Shown here piece after piece: positions 10,647 through 20,289 of a DNA stretch of 64,000 nt. Within the stretch, counting starts at the first letter, position 1. Each line of letters starts with the position of its first letter. The notes under the pieces are model-generated. The model had not been told where the DNA came from. It searched no databases and saw nothing but the letters and a program-made list of their open reading frames with translations. Source of the DNA: Avrilella dinanensis (GTDB lineage: Bacteria > Bacteroidota > Bacteroidia > Flavobacteriales > Flavobacteriaceae); contig NZ_NIPO01000001.1 in the NCBI RefSeq assembly GCF_002807015.1, forward strand, positions 869,041 through 933,040. Reading direction: 5' to 3'. The translations under genes were made by a program, and so were the position numbers.

Positions 10647-11660
10647 TTATTCTGATTCAGAGCCATTTACAATATGTTTCTCGTTTTTACAGATATTTTC
10701 CGGTGTCCAGTCTATCTTTTTGATAAACGAGTGCTGACGAACCGGACAATCTGTTTTAGCACAGATACGACAGGAATAATCCTTGCAGGCGTCTAAATGG
10801 ACGAAAAACTCTACTCTGTCGCCAAAGTATTCTTTTACAATATCTTCCAGCTTATCCACTTCATTGTGTCCTTCCTTGATATTAAAGTACCATGGCACGG
10901 TCATGTGGCAATCGAAATGCAAAGTGCTTCCGTATTTGATAATGCGAAGATTGTGTAAATCTATCCAGTTAATACTCCGTTCTTTATTTAATAAATCAAC
11001 CACTTCATTCAGTAATTTATCATCAGTTTCGTCCATAATTCCGGATATGGCGGTACGGATAATTTTATAACCCGTGTAAATGATAATCCCCGAAAATATT
11101 AATGCAATAACAGCGTCGAGCCAATAAATCCGGGTAAACTGGATAATGATTAGCCCTAAAATAATCCCTAAGGTGGAATATGTATCGGTTTGCAGATGTT
11201 TTCCGCTGGCAATCAACGCCAGAGAATGGTTTTTTCTTCCTTTTTTTATAGCAAAATAACCCAATAAATAATTAATCAAAGCTGTGAAAGCCACCAGATA
11301 AATTCCGAAATCAATTTGTATGATTTCTGTGTTATTTCTCAGGTTTCCGACTGCTTCATAAATAATAATAATTCCGGCAACGGTAATCAAACCACCTTCT
11401 ATAAAAGCTGAAATAAACTCCACTTTTCCGTGTCCGTAAGGGTGGTTTTTATCTCTGGGTAATGCTGATAAATACAGGCTATACAATCCGATAAATCCGC
11501 TGATTACATTTACAATACTTTCCATTGCATCGGTCAGTATAGCAACAGAACCGGTCATATACCAAGCAACAAACTTGATTACCAAAAGCATTATTCCGGC
11601 AGCGGTAATAATCTTTTGGAACCGATAGTTTTCGTTATTTATCGTATGAATTTCAGACAC
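10647..11660 (-). CDS. Cation diffusion facilitator (CDF) efflux protein with Cys-rich tail
   Basis: 337 residues. The CDF fold is clear: six membrane helices, metal-site residues in ILTDAMES (Asp44) and SGKHLQTDTYSTLG (His155, Asp159), the cytosolic loop HPYGHGK (73-79), and a C-terminal cytoplasmic domain (about 205-290). CDFs export Zn2+, Fe2+ or Mn2+ by proton antiport. Unusual is an extra tail after about residue 290, with Cys292, Cys297, Cys300, Cys305 (spacing C-x4-C-x2-C-x4-C) and Cys324, which could bind metal. It sits 3 bp after the flavoprotein gene and forms an apparent operon with it and the MFS gene. Confidence 0.88.
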   Translation of the reverse strand: MSEIHTINNENYRFQKIITAAGIMLLVIKFVAWYMTGSVAILTDAMESIVNVISGFIGLYSLYLSALPRDKNHPYGHGKVEFISAFIEGGLITVAGIIIIYEAVGNLRNNTEIIQIDFGIYLVAFTALINYLLGYFAIKKGRKNHSLALIASGKHLQTDTYSTLGIILGLIIIQFTRIYWLDAVIALIFSGIIIYTGYKIIRTAISGIMDETDDKLLNEVVDLLNKERSINWIDLHNLRIIKYGSTLHFDCHMTVPWYFNIKEGHNEVDKLEDIVKEYFGDRVEFFVHLDACKDYSCRICAKTDCPVRQHSFIKKIDWTPENICKNEKHIVNGSESE

Positions 11661-11663
11661 TTG

Positions 11664-13070
11664 CTAGTTATTATCCGGAAATATTTTCCCGGGATTCATT
11701 ATATTTTTCGGGTCAAACAACGTTTTGATTCCTTTCATTAATTGTAACTGAACTTTGTTGAATGCAATCGGCATAAAATTCCGTTGCACCCAGCCAATTC
11801 CATGTTCTCCGGATAATGTTCCGCCCAAACTGACCGTTAATTCAAAAATTTCTTTCACGCCTTTCGGAACAACATTTTTCCATTGTTCGTCAGGCATATT
11901 TTCTTTGATGATATTAATATGCAAATTACCATCGCCAGCGTGCCCGTAACAGATGGAATTAAAACCATATTTCGCCCCAATTTCTTTCACACCTTTCAGC
12001 AACCGGGTCAGCTCATAACGCGGAACTACCGTATCTTCTTCCTTGTACACCGAAAAAGTTTTGACCGCTTCGGCGATATTTCTTCTCATTTTCCAGAAAG
12101 CACTTTTGTGTTCTTCCGTTTCGGCAAACATGATTTCGCCAATAGTAAAATTTTCCAAAATCTGCATCAGTTTTTCGGCTTCGCTGAACATCACTTCGGT
12201 ATTGTTTCCATCAATTTCTATCAATAACAAGGCTTCAGTATTTTCAGGCAAATTCAAATCAGGTATGTCCATGAATTTGGCCGTCCAGTTAATGGCTTCA
12301 ATTTCCATAAATTCCATCGCACTCGGCACAATACCCGCCTTAAAAATTTCCGCCACCGCCGAAGTTGCTTCGTCCATGTAGTAAAACGGCACGAGTAAAA
12401 GATTGGTGTATTGCTTTTGCGGAATTAGTTTCAGTACGATTTTGGTAATCACACCCAATGTTCCTTCGCTACCAACCATGAGTTGAGTCAGGTTATATCC
12501 GGTGGCGTTTTTGAGGGTATTGGCTCCCGTCCAGATAATTTCGCCATTAGGCAAAACCACTTCCAGATTCAGCACATAATCTTTGGTAACACCATATTTA
12601 ACTGCTCTCGCTCCGCCCGCATTTTCTGCCACATTTCCACCAATAAAACAACTGCCTTTGCTTGACGGGTCAACCGGATAAAACAACCCTTTTTCGGCAA
12701 CGGCATTTTGCAAAATCTCTGTAATCACACCGGGTTCGGTAATCACTTGCAAATTATTTTCATCGATATGAATAATTTTATTTAATCGTTCTAAAGACAA
12801 TCCGATTCCACCCTTCGTTGCCAGAATTCCTCCGCTCAAACCGGTTCTCGCACCAATCGGGATAACCGGAATTTCATGCTGATTTGCCCATTTCATGACA
12901 ACGGAAACATCTTCGGTACTTTCCGGTTTAACCACAACGGTCGGTGGAAAGCAGAAATCTTCAGTATGGTCACTACCATACTTTTTTCGCTCCTCCAAAT
13001 CGGCAATTACTTTTGACTGTCCTATCAACCGGGACAACTCCGCAGTAAGAAAATTGATTTCTTTATTCAT
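11664..13070 (-). CDS. FAD-linked oxidoreductase, GlcD/D-lactate dehydrogenase family
   Basis: 468 residues, the usual length for GlcD-type 2-hydroxyacid dehydrogenases. The PCMH FAD-binding domain spans about 38-220 (PTVVVKPESTEDV, PVIPIGARTGLSGG, GNVAENAGGARAVKYG, GSEGTLGVITKIVLK). The C-terminal FAD-oxidase domain has the active-site motif GHAGDGNLHINI and SGEHGIGWVQRNFM. The substrate is a 2-hydroxyacid such as glycolate or D-lactate; which one cannot be told. The start overlaps the MFS stop by 8 nt, so translation is probably coupled, and an MFS partner for the acid or a related compound is conceivable. Confidence 0.88.
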   Translation of the reverse strand: MNKEINFLTAELSRLIGQSKVIADLEERKKYGSDHTEDFCFPPTVVVKPESTEDVSVVMKWANQHEIPVIPIGARTGLSGGILATKGGIGLSLERLNKIIHIDENNLQVITEPGVITEILQNAVAEKGLFYPVDPSSKGSCFIGGNVAENAGGARAVKYGVTKDYVLNLEVVLPNGEIIWTGANTLKNATGYNLTQLMVGSEGTLGVITKIVLKLIPQKQYTNLLLVPFYYMDEATSAVAEIFKAGIVPSAMEFMEIEAINWTAKFMDIPDLNLPENTEALLLIEIDGNNTEVMFSEAEKLMQILENFTIGEIMFAETEEHKSAFWKMRRNIAEAVKTFSVYKEEDTVVPRYELTRLLKGVKEIGAKYGFNSICYGHAGDGNLHINIIKENMPDEQWKNVVPKGVKEIFELTVSLGGTLSGEHGIGWVQRNFMPIAFNKVQLQLMKGIKTLFDPKNIMNPGKIFPDNN

Positions 13071-14280
13071 TTTCGACGATTGTATAAGTTATTTTCTTCA
13101 TATTCGGCAAAAAGTAAGCTATCACACCAATTAGCGGTAAATAGGAACATACCAGATAAATATACTCTATCGAAGTCTGGTCTGCCCACCACCCTAATAT
13201 CGCAGAGCCTAATCCGCCCATTCCGAAGGCAAAACCGTAAAACAACCCGGATACCATTCCGATTTTTTTAGGTAATAATTCCTGTGCATAAACCAAAATA
13301 GCAGGAAATGCAGATGATATTATCAGCCCGACTAATACGATGAGTATAGCTGTCTGTTCTAAATTTGCATAAGGTAACATCAACGTAAAAGGTGCTGCCC
13401 CGAGAACAGAAAACCAAATCACATATTTTCTACCGAATTTATCCCCGAAAATTCCGCCAAGCAATGTGCCGATGGCTACTGCTATCAGAAAATAAAACAG
13501 ATAAACCTGTGCCTGAACTTCGGTTAGTCCGAATTTATCCATCGTATAAAACTGGAAATAGCTCGTTATGCCCGCCACGTAAAAATACTTAGAAAATATC
13601 AAAATCAATAGAATAACAACTGAAAAAGTAATTCTCGAACTTGACAAATTCGGCAGTTTAATCAGTTTGCCGTTTTTATTGGTTTTATCCTTCAGATTGT
13701 TTTTATACCATCGACCAATATATCCTAAAAATAATTGTGCCACGAAAGCAAATAAAACAAACCACAAAATATAATGCTGCCCGTTTGGCAGTACAATCCA
13801 AGCAATCAGTAACGGGGCCATAGCTGTTCCTGCATTTCCGCCTATCTGAAAAACAGACTGGGCAAAACTCCTTCGTCCGCCCGATGCCAGATAAGCCACC
13901 CGTGATGATTCGGGGTGGAAAATCGATGAGCCGATTCCGACCAAAATTACAGCCATCAACACAAATCCATAACTGGGTGCATAAGCCAATGTAATAATTC
14001 CCAGAATAGTAAAACACATTCCGATAACCTGCGAAAAAGGTTTAGGTTTTTTGTCTGTATATGCCCCGACGACCGGCTGAAAAATTGATGCCGACAGCTG
14101 ATAACACAAAGTAATCATTCCGACCTGAGTCATTGATAAGTCAAATTGAGCTTCGAGCCGAGGGTATATTGCCGGAATTACCGCTTGTAACAAATCGTTG
14201 ATAAGATGGGCCAAACTAATCGCTACTAATATAGAATAAACCGGTTTGGTTGATTGAGCGGACAAACCTGAAACTGACAT
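13063..14280 (-). CDS. MFS transporter, fosmidomycin-resistance (Fsr)-like
   Basis: 405 residues with twelve hydrophobic segments. The N-terminal HLINDLLQAVIPAIYP and PVVGAYTDKKPKPFSQ (motif A-type loop after helix 2) with FHPESSRVAYLASGGRR match the Fsr branch of the major facilitator superfamily. Substrate unknown; the fosmidomycin link is by family only. First gene of a three-gene minus-strand unit with the GlcD-type flavoprotein and the CDF transporter. A TAACTTTG box lies only 14 nt upstream of the ATG, implying a very short leader. Confidence 0.85.
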   Translation of the reverse strand: MSVSGLSAQSTKPVYSILVAISLAHLINDLLQAVIPAIYPRLEAQFDLSMTQVGMITLCYQLSASIFQPVVGAYTDKKPKPFSQVIGMCFTILGIITLAYAPSYGFVLMAVILVGIGSSIFHPESSRVAYLASGGRRSFAQSVFQIGGNAGTAMAPLLIAWIVLPNGQHYILWFVLFAFVAQLFLGYIGRWYKNNLKDKTNKNGKLIKLPNLSSSRITFSVVILLILIFSKYFYVAGITSYFQFYTMDKFGLTEVQAQVYLFYFLIAVAIGTLLGGIFGDKFGRKYVIWFSVLGAAPFTLMLPYANLEQTAILIVLVGLIISSAFPAILVYAQELLPKKIGMVSGLFYGFAFGMGGLGSAILGWWADQTSIEYIYLVCSYLPLIGVIAYFLPNMKKITYTIVENE

Positions 14281-14293
14281 ACTATTTTTCCTG

Positions 14294-14301
14294 CAAAGTT
14301 A
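14294..14301 (-). promoter_or_regulatory. -7 box TAACTTTG for MFS operon
   Basis: Exact TAnnTTTG on the minus strand, 13 nt between the box and the ATG at 14280; the leader would be only about 7 nt. Confidence 0.5.
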
Positions 14302-14418
14302 TCAAATATTTATGGGAATACGGATTGGTCAGCGGAGGAAAGTTTATCTCAATATTATCCGATTTTTTCTCTATCTTTTCGTATATTTACGTCTTCAGTA
14401 TCCTACAAAACATTTAAG

Positions 14419-15507
14419 ATGTCAGAGAATCAGTCAGCATTGTTTGAAAACGAAGGAATCAGTCAGCCCGAGCATGTCGGGAAAGAGGCAGTTAAAAGGA
14501 TTCAGCAATTCAGAAAAAAGAAAAAAAATCATCTGCAACTGATTGACGGTATTCTCCAAGGCGATAAAACCGCCCTCAGCCAGGCGATTACTTTGATAGA
14601 AAGTCAAAATCCGAAACATCAGCAACAAGCAGACGACATTATCAAAGCCTGCCTGCCACACGCCAACCAATCTGTTCGAATTGGCATAACCGGTGTTCCG
14701 GGCGTGGGTAAAAGTACATTTATCGAAACATTCGGATTATATCTCCTTAAACAAGGGAAGAAAATTGCGGTTTTAGCTATCGACCCAAGTAGTTCCATAT
14801 CTAAAGGAAGTATTTTGGGCGATAAAACCCGTATGGAAGATTTGGTCAAGGAAGAAAATGCCTTTATTCGTCCATCGGCTTCGGGCGAGAGTTTGGGCGG
14901 TGTGTCGAGAAAAACCCGTGAAGCGATTATCCTTTGCGAAGCCTGTGGTTTTGACACCATATTAATAGAAACTGTTGGTGTGGGGCAATCTGAAACAGCT
15001 GTTCACAGTATGACAGATTTTTTCCTTTTATTGAATCTTGCCGGTGCCGGCGATGAGCTACAAGGTATCAAAAGAGGCGTGATGGAAATGGCTGATGCTG
15101 TAATTATCAACAAAGCCGACGGCGATAATATAGATCGTGCCAGAACAGCCAAGTTAGACGTGAACCGGGCTTTACATCTTTTTCCGCTCAAAGAATCGGG
15201 TTGGCAGCCTAAAGTGAGAACTGCAAGTGCTTATTACAATCAGGGAATTGACAAAATATGGGATATGATTCAAAGTTATTTTGAACTTACAAAAAGCAAT
15301 GATTATTTTGAACAAAACCGTACCAACCAGAATTTGTACTGGCTCAAAGAAACCGTACAGGAGCATTTACTCAATTCTTTCTATCAAAATGAAGAAATAA
15401 AAAAAAGATTGGAAATCGCAGAAAATGAAATACAAAACAATACCAAATCGCCGTTTGCCGTGGCGAATGAATTACTGGCACTATATAAAAGAACGATTTC
15501 CTTATAA
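14419..15507 (+). CDS. meaB: Methylmalonyl-CoA mutase-associated GTPase MeaB
   Basis: 362 residues of the MeaB/ArgK G3E GTPase family. Walker A is ITGVPGVGKST (90-100), switch region LIETVGVGQSE (182-192) and the base-specificity motif NKAD (231-234). DKTRMEDL and the long glycine-rich SASGESLGGVSRKTRE are characteristic. MeaB gates delivery of adenosylcobalamin to methylmalonyl-CoA mutase and protects the mutase from inactivation. The mutase genes are not in this window, but the protein implies a B12-dependent mutase elsewhere. A near-consensus -7 box (TATATTTA, 14382-14389) lies 29 nt upstream. Confidence 0.93.
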   Translation: MSENQSALFENEGISQPEHVGKEAVKRIQQFRKKKKNHLQLIDGILQGDKTALSQAITLIESQNPKHQQQADDIIKACLPHANQSVRIGITGVPGVGKSTFIETFGLYLLKQGKKIAVLAIDPSSSISKGSILGDKTRMEDLVKEENAFIRPSASGESLGGVSRKTREAIILCEACGFDTILIETVGVGQSETAVHSMTDFFLLLNLAGAGDELQGIKRGVMEMADAVIINKADGDNIDRARTAKLDVNRALHLFPLKESGWQPKVRTASAYYNQGIDKIWDMIQSYFELTKSNDYFEQNRTNQNLYWLKETVQEHLLNSFYQNEEIKKRLEIAENEIQNNTKSPFAVANELLALYKRTISL

Positions 15508-15594
15508 AGTTGAGAGCCTGTTTTAACATTTTTTTGTTAATGTTAAATAGAAAAAACGGTTATTTTTACCCAATTATTTTAAAAAATATTTACC

Positions 15595-18405
15595 ATGAAT
15601 TTTAAGAAAATTACACTTGCACTACTTGTGTTACCAGCATCTTTATGGGCACAGGTGGCAGATTTAAGCCAAAAACTACCAGATGACCCAGACGTTCGAA
15701 TCGGAGAGTTGGACAATGGTTTGAAGTATTACATTCGCCACAATGCAAAACCCGAAAAGAAAGTTGATTTACGCCTGGTACTCAATGCGGGTTCTATCCT
15801 GGAAACTGACAAACAGGTTGGTTTGGCTCACTTTATGGAGCATATGGTTTTTAACGGAACCAAAAATTTCCCTAAAAACGATTTGATTGACTATCTGCAA
15901 AGCATTGGAGTGAAATTCGGTCAGCATCTGAATGCTTATACCAGCTTTGACGAAACGGTTTATTTCTTACCTCTACCATCTGATGATGCGGAAAAATTAG
16001 ACAAAGGTTTTCAGATTCTGGAAGATTGGGCATTTAACGCTACGTTGGACGGTCAGGATATTGACGACGAACGCGGAGTGGTTATCGAAGAATATCGGAC
16101 ACGTTTGGGAGCAAGTACCCGAATGATGGAACAATATCTTCCAAAATTACTTCACAATTCATTATACGCCAACCGTTTGCCCATCGGAACAAAAGAAAAT
16201 CTGGAAACATTTAAGCACGAAGAACTTCGTCAGTTTTATAAAGATTGGTATCGTCCGAATTTGATGGCAGTAATTGTTGTCGGAGATATTAATGTGGACG
16301 AAATGGAGGCCAAAATCAAAGCTCATTTCGGCAAATATCAAAATCCTGCGAACGAAAAAGAACGCAAATCTTTCGATATTCCTAATCATAAAGAAACTTT
16401 CGTTTCCGTGAGTACAGACAAAGAGGCTACTTCTGCCAACGTTCAGATTATTTATAAAGACGACAAAAACAGCGAACCGACAACAACTATCGGGGATTAC
16501 AGAGATGATTTGATTAACAGTTTGTTTTCGTCTATGCTGAATAATCGCTTGGAAGAATACACCAATGAGGCTACACCCCCATTTGTGTATGGTTACAGCT
16601 TTCACGGAAGTTTGTTAGGACGTACCAAAGACGCATTCCAATCGTTTGCCATGACCGCCGAAGACAAACAGCTGGAAGCATTAAAAGTATTGGCTATTGA
16701 AAACGAACGTGCGAGAAGATTCGGATTTACACAATCAGAATTAGACCGTACGAAAACCGAAACTTTGGCATATTATGAAAAAGCCTATAACGACAGAGAC
16801 AAAAACAACTCATCGGCTTATTTAGGCAGATATCAGACACATTTCTTAGAAGGCGAAGCGATTCCTTCTACGGAATATACCTACAACCTTGTACAGGAAT
16901 TACTTCCGTCTATTACTTTGGAAGAAGTAAACAAATTAATCCATTCTTATATTAAGGAAGAAAATCGTGTGATTGTTTTGACCGGACCGGAAAAAGAAGG
17001 TGTGGCTGTTCCGACAGAAAAAGATGTTTTGGAAGCATTAGACGTTTCCAAAGTAGAAATCACACCGTATGAAGACGCATCAGTAGCAGAATCATTAATC
17101 CGTACGGAAATTACGCCGGGCAAAGTAGTCAATACTACGCACAACGAAAAATTAGGAACCACCACTTTGGAATTATCTAACGGAGCAAAAGTAACCTACA
17201 AGAAAACCGATTTCAAAAATGACGAAATCTTATTCGGAGCGAGAAGTTTCGGCGGATTGAACTTGGTTGATACAGACACTTACAAGCAAATTCATTTGGC
17301 AACAGGTTCTGTATCGCAGGCAGGAATCGCAGGTATGGATCAAAATGCGTTGACGAAATTTAATTCAGGGAAGTTATACAGTGCTTCTCCGTTTATAGGC
17401 GGAATCACAGAAGGTTTCTCAGGAAATGCCACACCAAAAGATTTGGAATATTTGTTCCAATCGGTTTATGCGTATTTCACAGATTTGAATTATGACGAAA
17501 AAGCATTTGAATCAGAGAAAAACAAGATGAAATCTTACCTTTCCAACCTGATGGCAATGCCGGAAGTATTTTTCCAAATCGAATTGGCAGACTTCATGTA
17601 TGGACACAACGAACGTTACACCTCGCCTATCCCAAAAAGTGAAGATTGGGACAACACCAGCTATCAGAAAGCATACGAAATCTTCAAAGAACGTTTTGCT
17701 GATGCCAGCGATTTTGAGTTCTTCTTTGTAGGAAACGTAACCGACGAACAAATGAAAACACTTTCTGAGCAATATCTGGCATCGTTACCAGCTTTAAACA
17801 GAAACGAAACCTATAAAGATACCGGTTTCCGTACTAAATCGGGTGTTCACAAAAAAGAGGTTTTCAAAGGAAACGACGACAAAGCCAGCGTAAGAATTTC
17901 TTATGACGGAGAAACAACTTATTCTAAAAAAGAAGATTTGGCAATGCAGGCTTTGGGCGAAATTCTTACGATTAAATTAATCGAAGAATTACGTGAAAAA
18001 GAAGGTGGTGTTTACGGAGCAAGTGCCAGCGGAAGTTTAGACAAATTGCCTTATGGTTCATACAACTTCTCTGTTGGGTTCCCAACAAATCCGGCTGATG
18101 CTGATAAATTGATTGAATTGACTTTGAAAGAAATTGAAAAAATTCAGCAAAACGGTCCTGATGCCAAAGATTTAGAGAAATTCAAAGAAGGCGAAATGAC
18201 CGATTATACCAAATCACTGAAAGAAAACCGTTATTGGTTGAATGTGTTAATCAGTGCGTTTAACAACCAGGAAGACCCGACAAAAGCTTTGGATTTCGAG
18301 AAAAACCTTAATGCACTTACTGCTAAAGACGTACAAAACGTTGCTAATAAATATCTGAACAAAAACCGCGTAATAGCTGTTTTAAAACCAGAGACAAGTA
18401 AGTAA
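15595..18405 (+). CDS. Exported M16 (pitrilysin/insulinase) family zinc peptidase
   Basis: 936 residues, two M16 halves in one chain. Signal peptide MNFKKITLALLVLPASLWAQ places it in the periplasm or beyond. The inverted zinc motif HFMEH (His79, Glu82, His83) is in GLAHFMEHMVFNGTKNFP; the distal acidic ligand should be in the DDERGVVIEEYR segment (157-168). The second half (from about 505) has no HxxEH and is the usual inactive partner domain, ending with LREKEGGVYGASASGS, a typical M16 C-terminal substrate-contact segment. The role is degradation of peptides in the envelope. Monocistronic; terminator downstream. Confidence 0.92.
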   Translation: MNFKKITLALLVLPASLWAQVADLSQKLPDDPDVRIGELDNGLKYYIRHNAKPEKKVDLRLVLNAGSILETDKQVGLAHFMEHMVFNGTKNFPKNDLIDYLQSIGVKFGQHLNAYTSFDETVYFLPLPSDDAEKLDKGFQILEDWAFNATLDGQDIDDERGVVIEEYRTRLGASTRMMEQYLPKLLHNSLYANRLPIGTKENLETFKHEELRQFYKDWYRPNLMAVIVVGDINVDEMEAKIKAHFGKYQNPANEKERKSFDIPNHKETFVSVSTDKEATSANVQIIYKDDKNSEPTTTIGDYRDDLINSLFSSMLNNRLEEYTNEATPPFVYGYSFHGSLLGRTKDAFQSFAMTAEDKQLEALKVLAIENERARRFGFTQSELDRTKTETLAYYEKAYNDRDKNNSSAYLGRYQTHFLEGEAIPSTEYTYNLVQELLPSITLEEVNKLIHSYIKEENRVIVLTGPEKEGVAVPTEKDVLEALDVSKVEITPYEDASVAESLIRTEITPGKVVNTTHNEKLGTTTLELSNGAKVTYKKTDFKNDEILFGARSFGGLNLVDTDTYKQIHLATGSVSQAGIAGMDQNALTKFNSGKLYSASPFIGGITEGFSGNATPKDLEYLFQSVYAYFTDLNYDEKAFESEKNKMKSYLSNLMAMPEVFFQIELADFMYGHNERYTSPIPKSEDWDNTSYQKAYEIFKERFADASDFEFFFVGNVTDEQMKTLSEQYLASLPALNRNETYKDTGFRTKSGVHKKEVFKGNDDKASVRISYDGETTYSKKEDLAMQALGEILTIKLIEELREKEGGVYGASASGSLDKLPYGSYNFSVGFPTNPADADKLIELTLKEIEKIQQNGPDAKDLEKFKEGEMTDYTKSLKENRYWLNVLISAFNNQEDPTKALDFEKNLNALTAKDVQNVANKYLNKNRVIAVLKPETSK

Positions 18406-18430
18406 GTCTTAATGTCAAAAGTTTTTGTTG

Positions 18431-18456
18431 TCATTCTGAGCTTGTCGAAGAATCTC
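18431..18456. repeat. Dispersed intergenic motif with core CTGAGCTTGTCGAAG
   Basis: The gap after the M16 gene carries TCATTCTGAGCTTGTCGAAG followed by AATCTC. I recall this core as a short motif recurring in intergenic DNA of many bacteria; only one copy is visible here. Confidence 0.4.
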
Positions 18457-18471
18457 AAAAACTTTAAACCC

Positions 18472-18508
18472 AAAAATCCCGATGTCGAAAGATGTCGGGA
18501 TTTTTTTT
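18472..18508 (+). terminator. Intrinsic terminator after M16 peptidase gene
   Basis: AAAAATCCCGA pairs with TCGGGATTTTT around a 12-nt loop, followed by a run of T on the plus strand (to 18508). Confidence 0.85.
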
Positions 18509-18531
18509 ATAAATATCCAATCATAATTATT

Positions 18532-18539
18532 TAACTTTG
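18532..18539 (+). promoter_or_regulatory. -7 box TAACTTTG for Gfo/Idh gene
   Basis: Exact TAnnTTTG, 14 nt before the ATG at 18554. Confidence 0.5.
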
Positions 18540-18553
18540 TAAAAATTTTTTTC

Positions 18554-19513
18554 ATGTTAAAAGTTGGTGTTTTAGGTGCCGGACATTTAGGCAAAATACA
18601 TTTACGGCTATTAGAACAATCCCCGATGTATGAACTGGTTGGGTTTTATGATGCAAATGAAGATTATGCAAATAATGTAAGTCAGGAATTTGGTTATCAA
18701 CGATTCACAACCATCGACGAACTCATTGATGCTGTTGATGTTGTTGATATTGTGACCCCTACCCTGTCGCATTATGAATGTGCCGTTAAAGCAATCCGGA
18801 ATAAAAAACATATTTTCTTAGAAAAACCTATTGCCAATTCTGTTGAAGAAGCCGAAGAAATCATACGTTTAGCAAAAGAATACGACGTTAAAGGACAAGT
18901 CGGTCATGTTGAGCGGTTTAACCCGGCTTTTAAATCAGTTAAAGATAAAATCAACAACCCGATGTTTATCGAAACGCACCGTTTGGCTGAGTTTAATCCG
19001 CGTGGAACAGACGTTCCTGTGGTGTTAGACTTGATGATTCACGACATTGACGCTATTCTCAGCGTGGTCAAATCGCCGGTAAAAGAAGTTCACGCCACCG
19101 GAACAGCAGTAATCAGCGATTCACCGGATATTGCCAATGCCCGGATTGAATTTGAAAACGGTTGCGTCGCTAATGTTACTTCGAGTCGTATTTCAATGAA
19201 AAATATGCGAAAAGCCCGTTTTTTTCAGAAAGACGCTTATATTTCGGTAGATTATCTGGACAAAATCTGTGAAGTAGTCAAAATGAAAGACGCTCCTGAA
19301 GTGCCGGGCGATTTCGATTTGATTCTGCAAAATGCCGAAGGGGTAAAAAAACAAATCTATTTTGACAACCCGGAAGTGTCACCGTCCAATGCTATTCTGG
19401 AAGAACTCGAAAGTTTTGCCGAAGCGATTAACAACAATTCAACACCGATTGTTCCGCTAGAAGACGGCACAGAAGCATTACGAATCGCTCATCGGATTAT
19501 TGCTTGTTTTTAA
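18554..19513 (+). CDS. Gfo/Idh/MocA family oxidoreductase
   Basis: 319 residues. N-terminal Rossmann NAD(P) site GVLGAGHLGKIHLRLL (5-20) and the family motif HIFLEKPIANSVEEAEE (EKP at about 94-96). The C-terminal alpha/beta domain contains GQVGHVERFNPAF and VLDLMIHDIDAILSV, where the conserved catalytic-type Asp and His lie. Members oxidise or reduce sugars, inositol or related compounds; the substrate cannot be deduced. A lone gene between a terminator and the convergent recR. Confidence 0.85.
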   Translation: MLKVGVLGAGHLGKIHLRLLEQSPMYELVGFYDANEDYANNVSQEFGYQRFTTIDELIDAVDVVDIVTPTLSHYECAVKAIRNKKHIFLEKPIANSVEEAEEIIRLAKEYDVKGQVGHVERFNPAFKSVKDKINNPMFIETHRLAEFNPRGTDVPVVLDLMIHDIDAILSVVKSPVKEVHATGTAVISDSPDIANARIEFENGCVANVTSSRISMKNMRKARFFQKDAYISVDYLDKICEVVKMKDAPEVPGDFDLILQNAEGVKKQIYFDNPEVSPSNAILEELESFAEAINNNSTPIVPLEDGTEALRIAHRIIACF

Positions 19514-19581
19514 TCATTAATGTCGAAAGTCTTAATGTCCTAAAGTCAAAAACTTGAAACTTTTAAACTTAAAACTTCATC

Positions 19582-20199
19582 TCAGCCTCCAATTGAATTT
19601 TCAAACGGAATTCTGTGTATAAGACTTCGCCCTAAAGTAATTTCATCGGCAAATTCGATTTCGTCGCCTACTGCAATTCCTCTTGCGATAGTCGAAGTTT
19701 TTACATCGAAATCCTTGATTTGCTTGTAGATATAATAATTGGTCGTATCACCTTCCATCGTTGAACTCAGTGCAAATATAATTTCCTGTACATTGCCTTC
19801 CTTGATGCGTTCTACCAACGGTTTGATATGTAACTGGTGCGGACCAATGCCGTCCATAGGCGAAATTTTTCCGCCGAGAACGTGATATAATCCGCGAAAT
19901 TGCTGGGTATTTTCGATAGCCATCACATCACGTACATCTTCCACCACGCAAATGATTGACCTGTCTCTGGAAGGGTTCCGGCAAATATCACACAATCCCT
20001 CATCACAAATCGTGTAACATTTCGGGCAATAATTGATATTTTCTCTCAACTGATGCAAAGCTTTTGCCAATTCAAAGGTCTGGTGTTCAGGCTGCCTAAG
20101 CAGATGAAGCATCAAACGCAAAGCTGTACGTTTGCCAACGCCGGGTAATTGCGACATTTGGTCGACTGCCTTTTCTAACAATTTAGACGGATATTCCAT
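19582..20199 (-). CDS. recR: Recombination mediator protein RecR
   Basis: 205 residues, the standard RecR length. Helix-hairpin-helix [20 protein letters not shown] (14-33), four-cysteine zinc finger [16 protein letters not shown] (58-73), then Toprim domain ([30 protein letters not shown]). RecR works with RecF/RecO to load RecA onto gapped DNA. An exact TAATTTTG box (complement 20205-20212) ends only 5 nt before the ATG, so the transcript may be leaderless. Confidence 0.96.
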   Translation of the reverse strand: MEYPSKLLEKAVDQMSQLPGVGKRTALRLMLHLLRQPEHQTFELAKALHQLRENINYCPKCYTICDEGLCDICRNPSRDRSIICVVEDVRDVMAIENTQQFRGLYHVLGGKISPMDGIGPHQLHIKPLVERIKEGNVQEIIFALSSTMEGDTTNYYIYKQIKDFDVKTSTIARGIAVGDEIEFADEITLGRSLIHRIPFENSIGG

Positions 20200-20204
20200 A
20201 GTTG

Positions 20205-20212
20205 CAAAATTA
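20205..20212 (-). promoter_or_regulatory. -7 box TAATTTTG directly abutting recR start
   Basis: Exact TAnnTTTG with 5 nt (CAACT) between its last base and the recR ATG. The expected transcription start coincides with the start codon. Confidence 0.5.
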
Positions 20213-20263
20213 CGTTTTTATATTAAATTGAACACGATTAACCGTATTATTGAGATTATTATT

Positions 20264-20271
20264 TACTTTTG
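20264..20271 (+). promoter_or_regulatory. -7 box TACTTTTG for symporter gene
   Basis: Exact TAnnTTTG, 18 nt before the ATG at 20290, divergent from the recR promoter. Confidence 0.5.
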
Positions 20272-20289
20272 ACATTCAAACCGTAATTT

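Noticed and set aside
13063..14280. Fosmidomycin resistance determinant
   Set aside because: Only family similarity; the genomic context shows a transporter coupled to an oxidoreductase, so the substrate is unknown.
15522..15547. Terminator after meaB
   Set aside because: TTTAACATT/AATGTTAAA forms a stem but is AT-only and followed by A residues; left uncalled.
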